A DNA stretch of 64,000 nt from Lysinibacillus fusiformis (GTDB lineage: Bacteria; Bacillota; Bacilli; Bacillales_A; Planococcaceae), in NCBI RefSeq assembly GCF_007362955.1, contig NZ_CP041696.1, positions 4,464,001 through 4,528,000 on the forward strand. Reading direction: 5' to 3'. Within the stretch, counting starts at the first letter, position 1. The number at the start of each line of letters is the position of its first letter. This document shows positions 1 through 8,508 of this stretch, piece by piece. The translations under genes and the position numbers were made by a program. The notes beneath the pieces were generated by a model. It was not told where the DNA came from. It worked only from the letters and a program-made list of their open reading frames with translations, and ran no database searches.

Positions 1-3000
1 TCCCTATTGCCAAAGGCAGAGTATCAGTATTTATTTCCTAATATTATGGAGACTAATTTCAGTGCCATCAAAATGGAAGAAATACCTCTTGTGCTTTTCC
101 TTGGAAAATCATCTATTTCTGCCAATCCTCGTTCAACAATTGGCACACATTCTGGTGTGTTTAAAGAAATTCGTGTTACTCTTGCTGAAAAATTTGATCT
201 TTCGCCGGAAGTTTTTTCATTTAATAATGCATTAGGCTGGTGTCCAGATTGTAAAGGTCGTGGAACTACTAAAAATGTAGAATGTAAAAAGTGTAAGGGG
301 AAGCGCTATAATCCAGAAGTTGAGCAATATAAAATCGCATTATTTGATAAAGCACAGAGTATTTCCGATATCAACGACTTAAGCATTGAAGCCATATATT
401 CACTTGCAGAAGTTTTAAGTATTAGTGAAGCCAAACAACATATTCTAAAAAATATTATCAATATGAATATTGGATACTTAACATTAAATCGCATTATGGG
501 TACATTGTCAGGTGGAGAATTAACCCGACTTTACTTGGCAGAATTCATGGCAACAAGTGAAAATACGGTTATTATAATTGATGAAATCTCCGTAGGTCTT
601 GACCACCAAACACTATTAAAAATTTTAGATGAGATTAAACAATTGGGCTATAAGAATCAAATTTTGCTCATTGACCATTCTGACACGGTGCTTAACACAG
701 CGGAAGAGCAATTATTCTTTGGCCCTGGCAGTGGTAAATATGGTGGGAAAATTGTTGAAGAATCCCCACGTCCAAAACCAATTACTTGTGAACAAAATCA
801 GGCAATACCAACAGAATACTATCAATTTCAAGATCTTTACTGTCGTAATATTCAAATGGCTGAAATTCTGATTCCCAAAAATAGAATTGTCACGTTTACG
901 GGGGAGTCTGGTTGTGGTAAATCTACACTTGTCAATGAGTGTATGGCCAAAGATTTTGTGAAGCGCTATCCAAAAGATAAACTTGTCATGGTTGGTCAAG
1001 ATCGAAATCAATCGATTACTAGTCGGTCAACAGTTGCGACATTTCTTGATATTAAAAAGAAACTCACAAAGTATAGTGAAGATATTGATGATATTTTTCA
1101 GCGCTCGATTGAAGATATTATTGATGAATTGCCAAATGAAGACATCGCTCATAAACGTTTGAGCTTATTGATCAAACTTGGACTTGGTTATTTGACATTG
1201 GAAAGAAAAACACAGTCTTTATCAACGGGTGAATTTCAATGTGTCCATTTAGTTTCTGAGCTGTTTGCCAATTCAAGAAACCCACATACACTTTTTATTT
1301 TTGATGAGCCTTCAAAAGGTTTATCACAAAATATATTAAATCAATTCATTGATAGTGTCAGGGGCATTTTGCAGGATGAATCAGTCTCAATGATTATGAT
1401 TGAACATAATTCTTATATGCTAGAAAACTCTGATTTTATCGTTGATTTTGGTAAAAGACAGCTTGCACCTGTGGAGCACCTTGATGTTGTCAGTCATAAT
1501 GATTATTATCGTCAACAAAACAGTACGGATAGCGTTTCTCCATTGCAAATTTCTTCAACTATCAATCAACAAAATGGCATTAACTACTTAAAAGAAAATC
1601 ATATTGCCTATTTTAAAAATGCAGAAAACGTCTATAAGGGCGGCATCCTAAAAAGCTTATCTTCAATGGCTCGTTTGATTTATGGTGAATACGAATCGGA
1701 TACAATTGCACCGGTCATCGCCATTGATCTGGAACGTCACCTGTATAGTCAATATAGTTTTCTCTATGAAATGGGTGGATTGATCAACCATATTATTGCG
1801 GCGCATCCAACCAATAAAGATACGAGAAGCTTCGATTTTTATTATCAAGACAATCATTGTCCAAGCTGCTCTGGCCGTCGGGTGATTGAAAAATTTGATA
1901 TTGATATTGTAATTCAGGACAAAACTGTGCCATTTTGGGATGGCCTATTGCATCCTGACGTCATGGAGGTTTTAAAATATTATCAATATCCGAAATTGCA
2001 ATTCCTCTTTGATGAGATTAAGAATGAGCTCGGTCAGGATATAAGCAAAAGTTTTAATGACATGACGGATGCAGAAAAACATACCTTTTTATACGGGTAT
2101 TGGGAAAAGTCATTCTATGATAAAGCAGGCAAAGCATCGAGGACTTGGGAAGGCTTTAATTTAATCATTGGGCGCTATATATTTGTGTCGAAATCGATTA
2201 TTAAAGAGCAAATGAAAGCATCCAAAGAGATGATTGTCTGTCCAATCTGCCAAGGAACCGTGCTAAATCATCATAAGAAGCTAAAGTTTGACGACACGGA
2301 TATTCGTGAGATTATTCAGCAGCCTCTTGATCAAGTGATGAAAACCGTTGGCAAGTTACAAGTACTAGAAAAAATGAAAGCTATTGTTGGCGGCGAAATG
2401 ACTTTGACGGAAGATGTCTCTCTGTTGCCTAGGGAAACGCAGGTCGCTCTGAAAATGCTTGAACTAGAGCTGGCAAGCTTTGCCCACTATGAAATCGTTT
2501 TACAAAATACCTTGCCTTTCTGGGACAGTATTAGCAGCAATCTCGAAGCGATCAGCATGAATAATCGGATAACCATCTGTGATTTTGCCAATATCACCGA
2601 AACAAGAGAAACTATTATTGATAAGTATTTCACCAATGGAAAATACAAGAAATTGACGTATGTCTATGAAGCGTTAGGTTACAAAAAAATTGTCACCCTC
2701 ATTAATAAGATTAAAGCAAGTCATCCATGTCCATTCTGTAAAGGAAAGAAAGTAATTTCTGAAGATGGGCTCCATGATGGCGTTTATAAATTATCGGTAC
2801 CATGTGTTAGTTGTTATGAAAGTGGCATTAATGATGAAGGGCGTAAGGAAATCGTTGAGGGCATAGACGTGCAAACATGGCTAACTGGCAACGTAAGTGA
2901 TGTTGTTACTGAAAGCTTAAATCTTGAGGCAGTTACTGATCTGCCAATTTTCAAGCGTATTCGTGAGTTGAATAAACAAGAAATGATGGCAGTTTACCAA

Positions 3001-3021
3001 TTTCTTGCGCAAAACAATTAA
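1..3021 (+). CDS. UvrA-like ABC excision ATPase paralogue, 5' end outside window
   Basis: The reading frame is open from the first base, so the protein starts upstream and the TTG at 7 is probably not its start. About 1,000 residues are visible. A UvrA-type zinc motif (CPDC...CKKC, about residues 79-96), an ABC signature (TLSGGELTRL, about 166) and a Walker B (VIIIDEISVGLD) belong to the first ATPase; its Walker A must lie upstream. The second ATPase has GESGCGKST (about 300), LSTGEF (about 402) and LFIFDEPSKGL. More CxxC pairs follow near 619, 753 and 912-936. The second-half signatures are divergent (LSTGEF rather than LSGGE) and the zinc sites are numerous, so this fits a UvrA2/drug-resistance-type paralogue better than housekeeping UvrA. 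A likely role is DNA-damage or DNA-binding drug tolerance; that is inference from the family. A terminator follows it. Confidence 0.8.
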   Translation, partial: SLLPKAEYQYLFPNIMETNFSAIKMEEIPLVLFLGKSSISANPRSTIGTHSGVFKEIRVTLAEKFDLSPEVFSFNNALGWCPDCKGRGTTKNVECKKCKGKRYNPEVEQYKIALFDKAQSISDINDLSIEAIYSLAEVLSISEAKQHILKNIINMNIGYLTLNRIMGTLSGGELTRLYLAEFMATSENTVIIIDEISVGLDHQTLLKILDEIKQLGYKNQILLIDHSDTVLNTAEEQLFFGPGSGKYGGKIVEESPRPKPITCEQNQAIPTEYYQFQDLYCRNIQMAEILIPKNRIVTFTGESGCGKSTLVNECMAKDFVKRYPKDKLVMVGQDRNQSITSRSTVATFLDIKKKLTKYSEDIDDIFQRSIEDIIDELPNEDIAHKRLSLLIKLGLGYLTLERKTQSLSTGEFQCVHLVSELFANSRNPHTLFIFDEPSKGLSQNILNQFIDSVRGILQDESVSMIMIEHNSYMLENSDFIVDFGKRQLAPVEHLDVVSHNDYYRQQNSTDSVSPLQISSTINQQNGINYLKENHIAYFKNAENVYKGGILKSLSSMARLIYGEYESDTIAPVIAIDLERHLYSQYSFLYEMGGLINHIIAAHPTNKDTRSFDFYYQDNHCPSCSGRRVIEKFDIDIVIQDKTVPFWDGLLHPDVMEVLKYYQYPKLQFLFDEIKNELGQDISKSFNDMTDAEKHTFLYGYWEKSFYDKAGKASRTWEGFNLIIGRYIFVSKSIIKEQMKASKEMIVCPICQGTVLNHHKKLKFDDTDIREIIQQPLDQVMKTVGKLQVLEKMKAIVGGEMTLTEDVSLLPRETQVALKMLELELASFAHYEIVLQNTLPFWDSISSNLEAISMNNRITICDFANITETRETIIDKYFTNGKYKKLTYVYEALGYKKIVTLINKIKASHPCPFCKGKKVISEDGLHDGVYKLSVPCVSCYESGINDEGRKEIVEGIDVQTWLTGNVSDVVTESLNLEAVTDLPIFKRIRELNKQEMMAVYQFLAQNN

Positions 3022-3144
3022 ATTAGAATTATTAAAGCAAGCAGACAAAGGATCAATTGTATAAAAGAAGAAGTAATCGAAAGAAAGACAATCTCTAATA
3101 TATAAAAATAAAATTCAATAATTGAACGCTTTAAAGAAGTAACT

Positions 3145-3192
3145 AAAAAGCCCATTTTCTCTATTTTGTTTGCAGAGAAGATGGGCTTTTTA
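3145..3192 (+). terminator. Rho-independent terminator of the UvrA-like gene
   Basis: A 16-bp stem pairs AAAAGCCCATTTTCTCT-type sequence (3147-3162) with its near-perfect complement (3175-3190), followed by T residues. It lies about 125 bp after the UvrA-like stop codon. Confidence 0.8.
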
Positions 3193-3333
3193 ATTTAGAA
3201 TCTCTTTATAACAATAGCTTTAGGATTACTTTATTGAAGAACTGAAAGAAGTAGAGTTGACGAGGAAGGAGTCTATTAAATGAGTCATTAATGTGGAAAG
3301 AAATTAAAAGTTGCTCAAATATTCTTTATTGTA

Positions 3334-3381
3334 TTGCAATATTAACAAATAAAATATAATATGATAATGATAATCATTTTC
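3334..3381 (+). promoter_or_regulatory. Promoter with near-consensus Fur box
   Basis: TTGCAA (3334-3339) and TATAAT (3355-3360) form a possible promoter with a short 15-nt spacer. Directly after the -10 is GATAATGATAATCATTTTC (3363-3381), which matches the classic 19-bp Fur consensus at 18 positions. It would cover the transcription start, a normal place for Fur repression. The only downstream gene is the flavin monooxygenase. Confidence 0.75.
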
Positions 3382-3402
3382 AATTAAAAAGGAGAGAGTT
3401 AA

Positions 3403-4689
3403 TTGACGACCAAAAGACATCTTATAATTGGCATGCATTTAGCAGTGAATGGTGAAAATGGCAAGAAAGGCGCGTTTATTGATGAACATATTGCATTTGC
3501 ACAACGTGCTGAGGCAGCAAAATTAGATTTTGTATTTAAGGCCGATTATTTAATAGCTCATCCGGAGTTAATGGCTAAAACAAAAGGAACAGCAGGGCTA
3601 GATCCTAGTTTTTTAATGGCGACAGTAGCAAGAGAGACTAAACAAATTGGCTTAGTAACAACCGTTTCAACATCATTTATTCCACCTTATATGATAGCAC
3701 GGCAATTACAATCCTTGAATTGGATTAGTGAGGGGCGTTTAGGTTGGAACTTAGTAACATCAATTGATGGGGCATATAATTTTAGCAACGAGTTGATGCC
3801 CTCGTCAGAAGAGCGTTATGCCAAGGCAACAGAATGTAAGGAAGTTGTACAACAGCTATGGCATAGTAACCCTTATGAACTATTAGAGACAGACGGTAAT
3901 TTAGAGAAGATTAATGAGCTTGTGAAGCCCATTAATCATGAGGGACATTATTTCCATGTAAAAGGTCCATTAAATATTCCTATGCATCCAGCAGGTGATA
4001 TTCCACTATTTCAAGCAGGAGCATCGGATACTGGGCGTCAGTTTGCAGCAGCAGTATCGAATGCAGTTTTTGCTGCCACGCCAGCTATTGAAGTAGGTAT
4101 TGAATTACGTAATGATTTACGCGAGCGCGCTATTATAGCAGGTCGTTCAGCAGATGACATTCGTTTATTACCTGGCTTGTATTTCTTTATTGGTGATACA
4201 TATGAGGAAGCATTAGAAATGCATCGTAAAGCACATGAACATCTTACAACTGAACGCCGCTACAACGCTTTAGAATCCGTAATAGGCATGGACATTCGTC
4301 ATTTATCTCTTGTGGATTATGTAACAGCAGCTATGTTGCCACCAGAAGATCAAAAAGTTCGTAGTAAAACGCATGCACAACTTGTGCGCCGTTATATCAT
4401 TGAAAATGAACCAACTGTTGAAGAATTATTAGCACGCCCAGAAGTAATTGGCTCTGCACATTTGGTCGCAATTGGTACACCACAAGATATTGTGAATCAG
4501 ATTGTGAATTTTTATGAGAAGGGAGCATTAGATGGCTTTATTGCTGTGCCAGGTGGTCCTGCAAAATCTTTAGATTTATTCTTTAGCGATGTTATACCGA
4601 TGTTAGTAGAACGTGGTTTATTCCGAGCCGAATATGAAGGGAGCACATTACGTTCACACTTAGGATTAGATGCATTATTACTTAATTGA
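3403..4689 (+). CDS. LLM-class FMN-dependent monooxygenase (NtaA/SnaA/DszA type)
   Basis: This 428-residue protein has the features of the NtaA/SnaA/DszA branch of luciferase-like monooxygenases: an N-terminal strand with IGMHLAVNG, the core VARETKQIGLVTTVSTSF, EGRLGWNLVTS, and the family stretch FQAGASDTGRQFAA near residues 206-219. Members use reduced FMN from a partner reductase to oxidise small carbon, sulfur or nitrogen compounds. No reductase gene is adjacent, so the flavin must come from elsewhere. Translation starts at TTG 3403 behind GGAGAG (3391-3396). The gene stands alone between terminators and carries a Fur box, so iron limitation probably induces it. That could mean a role in metallophore or iron-related chemistry, or in sulfur scavenging; the substrate cannot be read from sequence. 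Confidence 0.85.
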   Translation: MTTKRHLIIGMHLAVNGENGKKGAFIDEHIAFAQRAEAAKLDFVFKADYLIAHPELMAKTKGTAGLDPSFLMATVARETKQIGLVTTVSTSFIPPYMIARQLQSLNWISEGRLGWNLVTSIDGAYNFSNELMPSSEERYAKATECKEVVQQLWHSNPYELLETDGNLEKINELVKPINHEGHYFHVKGPLNIPMHPAGDIPLFQAGASDTGRQFAAAVSNAVFAATPAIEVGIELRNDLRERAIIAGRSADDIRLLPGLYFFIGDTYEEALEMHRKAHEHLTTERRYNALESVIGMDIRHLSLVDYVTAAMLPPEDQKVRSKTHAQLVRRYIIENEPTVEELLARPEVIGSAHLVAIGTPQDIVNQIVNFYEKGALDGFIAVPGGPAKSLDLFFSDVIPMLVERGLFRAEYEGSTLRSHLGLDALLLN

Positions 4690-4696
4690 TAGAATT

Positions 4697-4737
4697 GAAA
4701 AAGGCAAATGTGTTGTGAATAAACACATTTGTCTTTT
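4697..4737 (+). terminator. Terminator of the flavin monooxygenase gene
   Basis: AAAGGCAAATGTGTT pairs with AACACATTTGTCTTT across a short AT loop, followed by a T run. It begins 8 bp after the stop codon. Confidence 0.8.
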
Positions 4738-4857
4738 TGTAAGTTTTAATGATGTTAATTGATATTGATAAAGCGACCGTACTTGGCTCTTGTATTCATT
4801 CAAAAAATACATATTTTGTTGTATGAATGTATGAGTAAAGACAAATAAGCAAAAAAT

Positions 4858-4892
4858 AAGCCTGTTCAAATGTAAATTTGAGCAGGCTTTTA
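4858..4892. terminator. Palindromic terminator-like hairpin
   Basis: A 14-bp stem (AAGCCTGTTCAAAT / ATTTGAGCAGGCTT) with a 4-nt loop. The better T tract is on the minus strand, although no convincing minus-strand gene precedes it. It may insulate the TetR operon promoter just downstream. Confidence 0.55.
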
Positions 4893-4920
4893 AAATGTTC
4901 TATAAACGTTAACGTCTATA

Positions 4921-4978
4921 TTGACTTCTTAAATACTATTTTTTATAATCAAATCAACAAGTAAGTGAGTACTCACTT
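4921..4978 (+). promoter_or_regulatory. Sigma-A promoter with TetR operator palindrome
   Basis: TTGACT (4921-4926) and TATAAT (4944-4949) have an ideal 17-nt spacer. A perfect 16-bp palindrome, AAGTGAGTACTCACTT (4963-4978), lies where transcription should begin, 23 bp before the start codon of a TetR regulator. The arrangement indicates autoregulation of the whole export operon. Confidence 0.85.
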
Positions 4979-5001
4979 TTTAAAAAAAAGGAGGAATAGA
5001 A

Positions 5002-5658
5002 GTGTCTAATCCAATACTCGATGCAATCCTTGCTCAAGGACTTACAAAATGGAAGACGGAAAAGCAGAGAAGAGTTGTTGAAACGTCGATTAAAATGTTT
5101 GCTGAAAAAGGTTACGCCAATACATCGACCGCTGAAATTGCAAGGGCAGCAGGAGTATCAGAAGGAACAATTTTTAAGCATTTCGGAACAAAAGATCATT
5201 TATTACTTTCGATCATTGTGCCTTTTGTAAACGACTTTTTTCCTGTCATGGCAAAGGAAGTACTAAACGATACTCTATCAGAAAATACAAAGTCTTTTGA
5301 GCAATTTTTACGAGATTTATTAAAAAATAGAGTTGCATTTATTACAGAAAATAAAGAAATATTTCAAGTTTTTATAAAGGAAGTTATTTATAGAGAAGAA
5401 TTAAAAAGAGAGTTAGTGCCATATTTCACAAAACTGGTTCCACCGTTATTTACAAATATTGTGGAACAATTCAAAGAAAGTGGAGAGTTGATTGATCTCC
5501 CAGCTGATCGAATCTTAAAGTCGTTACTCACTTTATTGGGAGGATTTTTTGTTTCACGCTTTTTGCTCATGGAAAACTACATTATAAGTGAAAATGAAAT
5601 TGAGGATGTTGTTCAATTTGTTATGAATGGATTAAGTAAAAATCAGACTGCTGAGTAA
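5002..5658 (+). CDS. TetR/AcrR family transcriptional regulator of the ABC export operon
   Basis: This 218-residue protein has a typical TetR N-terminal helix-turn-helix: TSTAEIARAAGVSEGTIFKHF at about residues 41-61, followed by the usual KDHLL. The C-terminal ligand domain is helical with no recognisable specificity. The start is GTG 5002, set by AAGGAGG at 4988-4994. It is the first gene of an operon with two ABC ATPases and a permease (48-bp gap to the next gene), and a perfect 16-bp palindrome sits in its own leader. It most likely represses the operon until an exported compound binds. Confidence 0.9.
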   Translation: MSNPILDAILAQGLTKWKTEKQRRVVETSIKMFAEKGYANTSTAEIARAAGVSEGTIFKHFGTKDHLLLSIIVPFVNDFFPVMAKEVLNDTLSENTKSFEQFLRDLLKNRVAFITENKEIFQVFIKEVIYREELKRELVPYFTKLVPPLFTNIVEQFKESGELIDLPADRILKSLLTLLGGFFVSRFLLMENYIISENEIEDVVQFVMNGLSKNQTAE

Positions 5659-5705
5659 GACGAATTATTTGTATAGAAACTAAACCTGAAAGGAGTTTCA
5701 TTTAT

Positions 5706-6620
5706 ATGGCTGTCATACAGATTGATCATTTAACAAAAGACTATGGTCATAATCGTGGTGTATTCGATGTTTCGTTCAAAGTAGAAAAGGGAGAAGTATA
5801 CGGGTTTTTAGGACCAAATGGAGCAGGTAAGTCAACAACCATTCGCCATATTATGGGCTTTTCACGTCCACAAGTCGGGCAAATTTTCGTAAATGGCAAG
5901 GACAGTTGGAAGAAAGCTAGCGAGATTCAGAAGGATCTTGGATACTTACCTGGTGAAATAGCCTTACCGGAATCCCTGACTGGCACAGAGTTTATTGACA
6001 TGATGGCACAATTACGTGGCATCAAAGATATGAAATACACAAATTATTTAATAGAAAAATTTGAGCTGGAACCGACTGGTAGCTTGAAGCGTATGTCTCT
6101 TGGAATGAAACGAAAACTTGCCATAGTCACTGCTTTTATGCATGATCCTGCAGTACTCGTTCTTGACGAACCGACTAGCGCCCTCGATCCCATTATGCAA
6201 AAAGTTTTTATTGAATTTATTAAAGAGGAAAAAGAAAAAGGGAAAACGATATTGCTTTCAAGCCATATCTTCAATGAAATTGACGCTACATGCGACAAAA
6301 TTTCCATTATTAAAGAGGGAAGATTAATAACTACATTTGTTGCAGATGATTTGCGTCACAATGAGGAGAAAACGTTTAAGTTGGAATTCAATACGAAAGA
6401 AGTGTTTGAACGTTTTAAGGGTCAGGTATCTTCTCATGAAAAACTAAATGTAATCTCTCTAATACCCCATAAAAAACAAGCTGAAGTTAGTATAAGTGAT
6501 AAAGATATAAACGATTTTATAGCTTTTATAAGTGATTTCGATTTGAAGTTTTGTTCTGAAATCAAATTTACACTAGAAGATTATTTTATGAAATTTTATG
6601 ACCGTAATCCAAGCAATTGA
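5706..6620 (+). CDS. ABC-2 exporter ATP-binding protein (first of a tandem pair)
   Basis: This 304-residue ABC ATPase carries a Walker A GPNGAGKST near residue 38, a degenerate signature MSLGMKRKLAIV near 130, a Walker B VLVLDEPTSALDP near 150 and the switch histidine in LLSSHIF. A roughly 90-residue C-terminal extension follows, as in many drug or bacteriocin exporters. It shares architecture and long motifs with the next gene, pointing to an old duplication. With the single permease downstream the two ATPases probably form a heterodimer. The stop is directly followed by the ribosome site of the second ATPase gene. Confidence 0.9.
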   Translation: MAVIQIDHLTKDYGHNRGVFDVSFKVEKGEVYGFLGPNGAGKSTTIRHIMGFSRPQVGQIFVNGKDSWKKASEIQKDLGYLPGEIALPESLTGTEFIDMMAQLRGIKDMKYTNYLIEKFELEPTGSLKRMSLGMKRKLAIVTAFMHDPAVLVLDEPTSALDPIMQKVFIEFIKEEKEKGKTILLSSHIFNEIDATCDKISIIKEGRLITTFVADDLRHNEEKTFKLEFNTKEVFERFKGQVSSHEKLNVISLIPHKKQAEVSISDKDINDFIAFISDFDLKFCSEIKFTLEDYFMKFYDRNPSN

Positions 6621-6636
6621 GGAGGGGGCGAACAGA

Positions 6637-7518
6637 GTGCCGTTAATTGAGATAAACAATATGACCAAAGATTATGGGGAGGGACGGGGTATTTTTGATG
6701 TCAGTCTTTCCATCGAAAAAGGTGAAGTTTTTGGCTTCGTCGGAACGAATGGAGCAGGTAAAACCACTTTAATCCGTCATATGATGGGATTTTTAAAACC
6801 GCAAAGTGGAAGTGCAACCATTAATGGAATGGATTGTTGGAAAGATTCAGCCGAAATAAAAAAAATGATTGGCTACATTCCAGGAGAAATTGCATTTACT
6901 GACGCGCCAACAGGAACAGAGTTTCTAAAAAGACAGGCAGAACTGTTAGGGCTGACAGATATGTCTTATGCAGAGTCAATTATTAAAAAGTTACAGCTTG
7001 ATCCTACTGCAAATTTAAAAAGAATGTCCAAAGGTATGAAACAGAAGACAGCTATTGTTGCCGCTTTGATGGCTGATTCTGATATCTTGATTTTTGACGA
7101 GCCAACAACTGGACTGGACCCTCTTATGAGAGAGGTCTTTATAAATATTTTGAATGAACAAAAGGAAAAAGGAAAAACGATTTTCATGTCGAGTCATATG
7201 TTTGATGAAGTCGAACATACATGTGATAAAGTTGCGCTCATAAAAGATGGGAAAATTATTTCCGTTAAATCTACAAAAGAGATTAAATACAATGAAAATA
7301 AGGTGTATAAAATTGAGTTTACTTCGGATGAGGACTATAAGAAATTTTTAGCTGAGCCATTTGATTTTGCAGATAAACGTGAAAGTCAGAATCAAGTAAT
7401 ACTAAATTTGCATGATAGCCACATTAATATGTTCTTTAAAACGTTAAAAAATTACAATATTAAGTTCATTTCAGAAATTAAATATACGCTGGAAAAATAT
7501 TTTAATAGTTTGTATTAA
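6637..7518 (+). CDS. ABC-2 exporter ATP-binding protein (second of a tandem pair)
   Basis: A 293-residue ABC ATPase with GTNGAGKTT (Walker A), MSKGMKQKTAIV (signature), DILIFDEPTTGLDP (Walker B) and FMSSHMF (switch region), plus a C-terminal extension like its neighbour's. An upstream in-frame ATG at 6598 lies inside the previous gene. I choose GTG 6637 because GGAGGGGG (6621-6628) lies 8 nt before it and the protein then begins with the family's usual LIEINNMTKDYG. The coding sequences are 16 bp apart, so translation is probably coupled. Confidence 0.88.
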   Translation: MPLIEINNMTKDYGEGRGIFDVSLSIEKGEVFGFVGTNGAGKTTLIRHMMGFLKPQSGSATINGMDCWKDSAEIKKMIGYIPGEIAFTDAPTGTEFLKRQAELLGLTDMSYAESIIKKLQLDPTANLKRMSKGMKQKTAIVAALMADSDILIFDEPTTGLDPLMREVFINILNEQKEKGKTIFMSSHMFDEVEHTCDKVALIKDGKIISVKSTKEIKYNENKVYKIEFTSDEDYKKFLAEPFDFADKRESQNQVILNLHDSHINMFFKTLKNYNIKFISEIKYTLEKYFNSLY

Positions 7519-7533
7519 GAGGAGGAGAAATGA

Positions 7534-8319
7534 TTGTTAAGTAAAACTATTTTTAAACAAACATTAAAAGCTAATTTTAAGTTATGGATTATCTTCACAG
7601 TAATAACAAGTGTTATGCTTGCTGTGATGATTGCCGTTTTTGAACCAACTACGATATCTGGCGTGACAGATATGATAAAGGATACAGCACTTGGGGATAT
7701 GCTGAAAAATACGACGTTCCTTGGCATGCTTGCTTCTACTTTCTATTCATTACATGGTGTCCTTCTGCCAGTCATTTTTATCATTATGACTGCAAATAGT
7801 CTAATTGCTTCACAAGTTGATAGAGGATCAATGGCTTATTTGCTGTCTACACCTATTAAAAGAAGCACTGTTGTCCGTACACAAGCTTTTTATTTGATTG
7901 TTTCGCTTATGATGATGTTTGTCATCGTAACTAGTTTGGGTCTTGTGGCAATTCAAATTTTTCAAAGCGATGTAGATATTAGTATTTCAGATTTTCTTAT
8001 GCTTAACTTAGGTTTATTTTTATTGATGTTTGCAATTAGTGGCATTTCTTTCTTCTTTTCTTGTTTGTTCAATTTAACTAAGAATTCATTAGCTCTAGGT
8101 GCTGGAATACCAATCGCTTTCTTTCTGTTCCATCTAATGGCACAAATAAGTAAGAGTCTTGAAGGGATTAAATATATATCATTGAATACGCTTTTCGACA
8201 CAGATGCAATTTTAAATGGCGATAGTATAGCAATCCAATTTATTATGCTTATCGGTATAGGTATAGTACTTTATGCACTTGGTATTCGTGTTTTTCAGCA
8301 AAAAGATTTACCGCTTTAA
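7534..8319 (+). CDS. ABC-2 family exporter permease
   Basis: This 261-residue hydrophobic protein has about six predicted membrane segments (roughly residues 17-37, 65-90, 110-135, 145-165, 172-195 and 232-250) and the loop QVDRGSMAYLLSTPIKR, typical of ABC-2 permeases of the YhaP/NatB kind. It starts at TTG 7534 behind GAGGAGG; the ATG at 7530 runs into a stop after four codons. It is the last gene of the TetR-ATPase-ATPase-permease operon and would form the membrane pore. The exported compound is unknown. Confidence 0.85.
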   Translation: MLSKTIFKQTLKANFKLWIIFTVITSVMLAVMIAVFEPTTISGVTDMIKDTALGDMLKNTTFLGMLASTFYSLHGVLLPVIFIIMTANSLIASQVDRGSMAYLLSTPIKRSTVVRTQAFYLIVSLMMMFVIVTSLGLVAIQIFQSDVDISISDFLMLNLGLFLLMFAISGISFFFSCLFNLTKNSLALGAGIPIAFFLFHLMAQISKSLEGIKYISLNTLFDTDAILNGDSIAIQFIMLIGIGIVLYALGIRVFQQKDLPL

Positions 8320-8508
8320 AAATTAGTAGCTAATATTTATTTTTAACTACCGAAATAAATTATCAACAAGTTATTTGATTGTATATTTTAAATAGGAGCA
8401 TTCCTGTTTGAAAGATTTTCAGGGGCTTGAAAAAGAAAAAGCCCTCTAGTATGATGCATGAGTGTCAACGCCTAAATTGACCCATCATCACACAGGAGTG
8501 CTCCATCT
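8320..8508 (+). other. Intergenic stretch / left flank of the IS110 element
   Basis: No gene is visible. A hairpin (AGGGGCTT / AAGCCCTCT, about 8421-8448) and a dyad around GATGCATGAGTGTCAA precede the transposase. In IS110-type elements this side can encode the non-coding bridge RNA, but I cannot define an end here. Confidence 0.3.

Noticed and set aside
4678..4869. Minus-strand 63-codon ORF downstream of the flavin monooxygenase
   Set aside because: It spans a terminator and a second hairpin and lacks a ribosome site.
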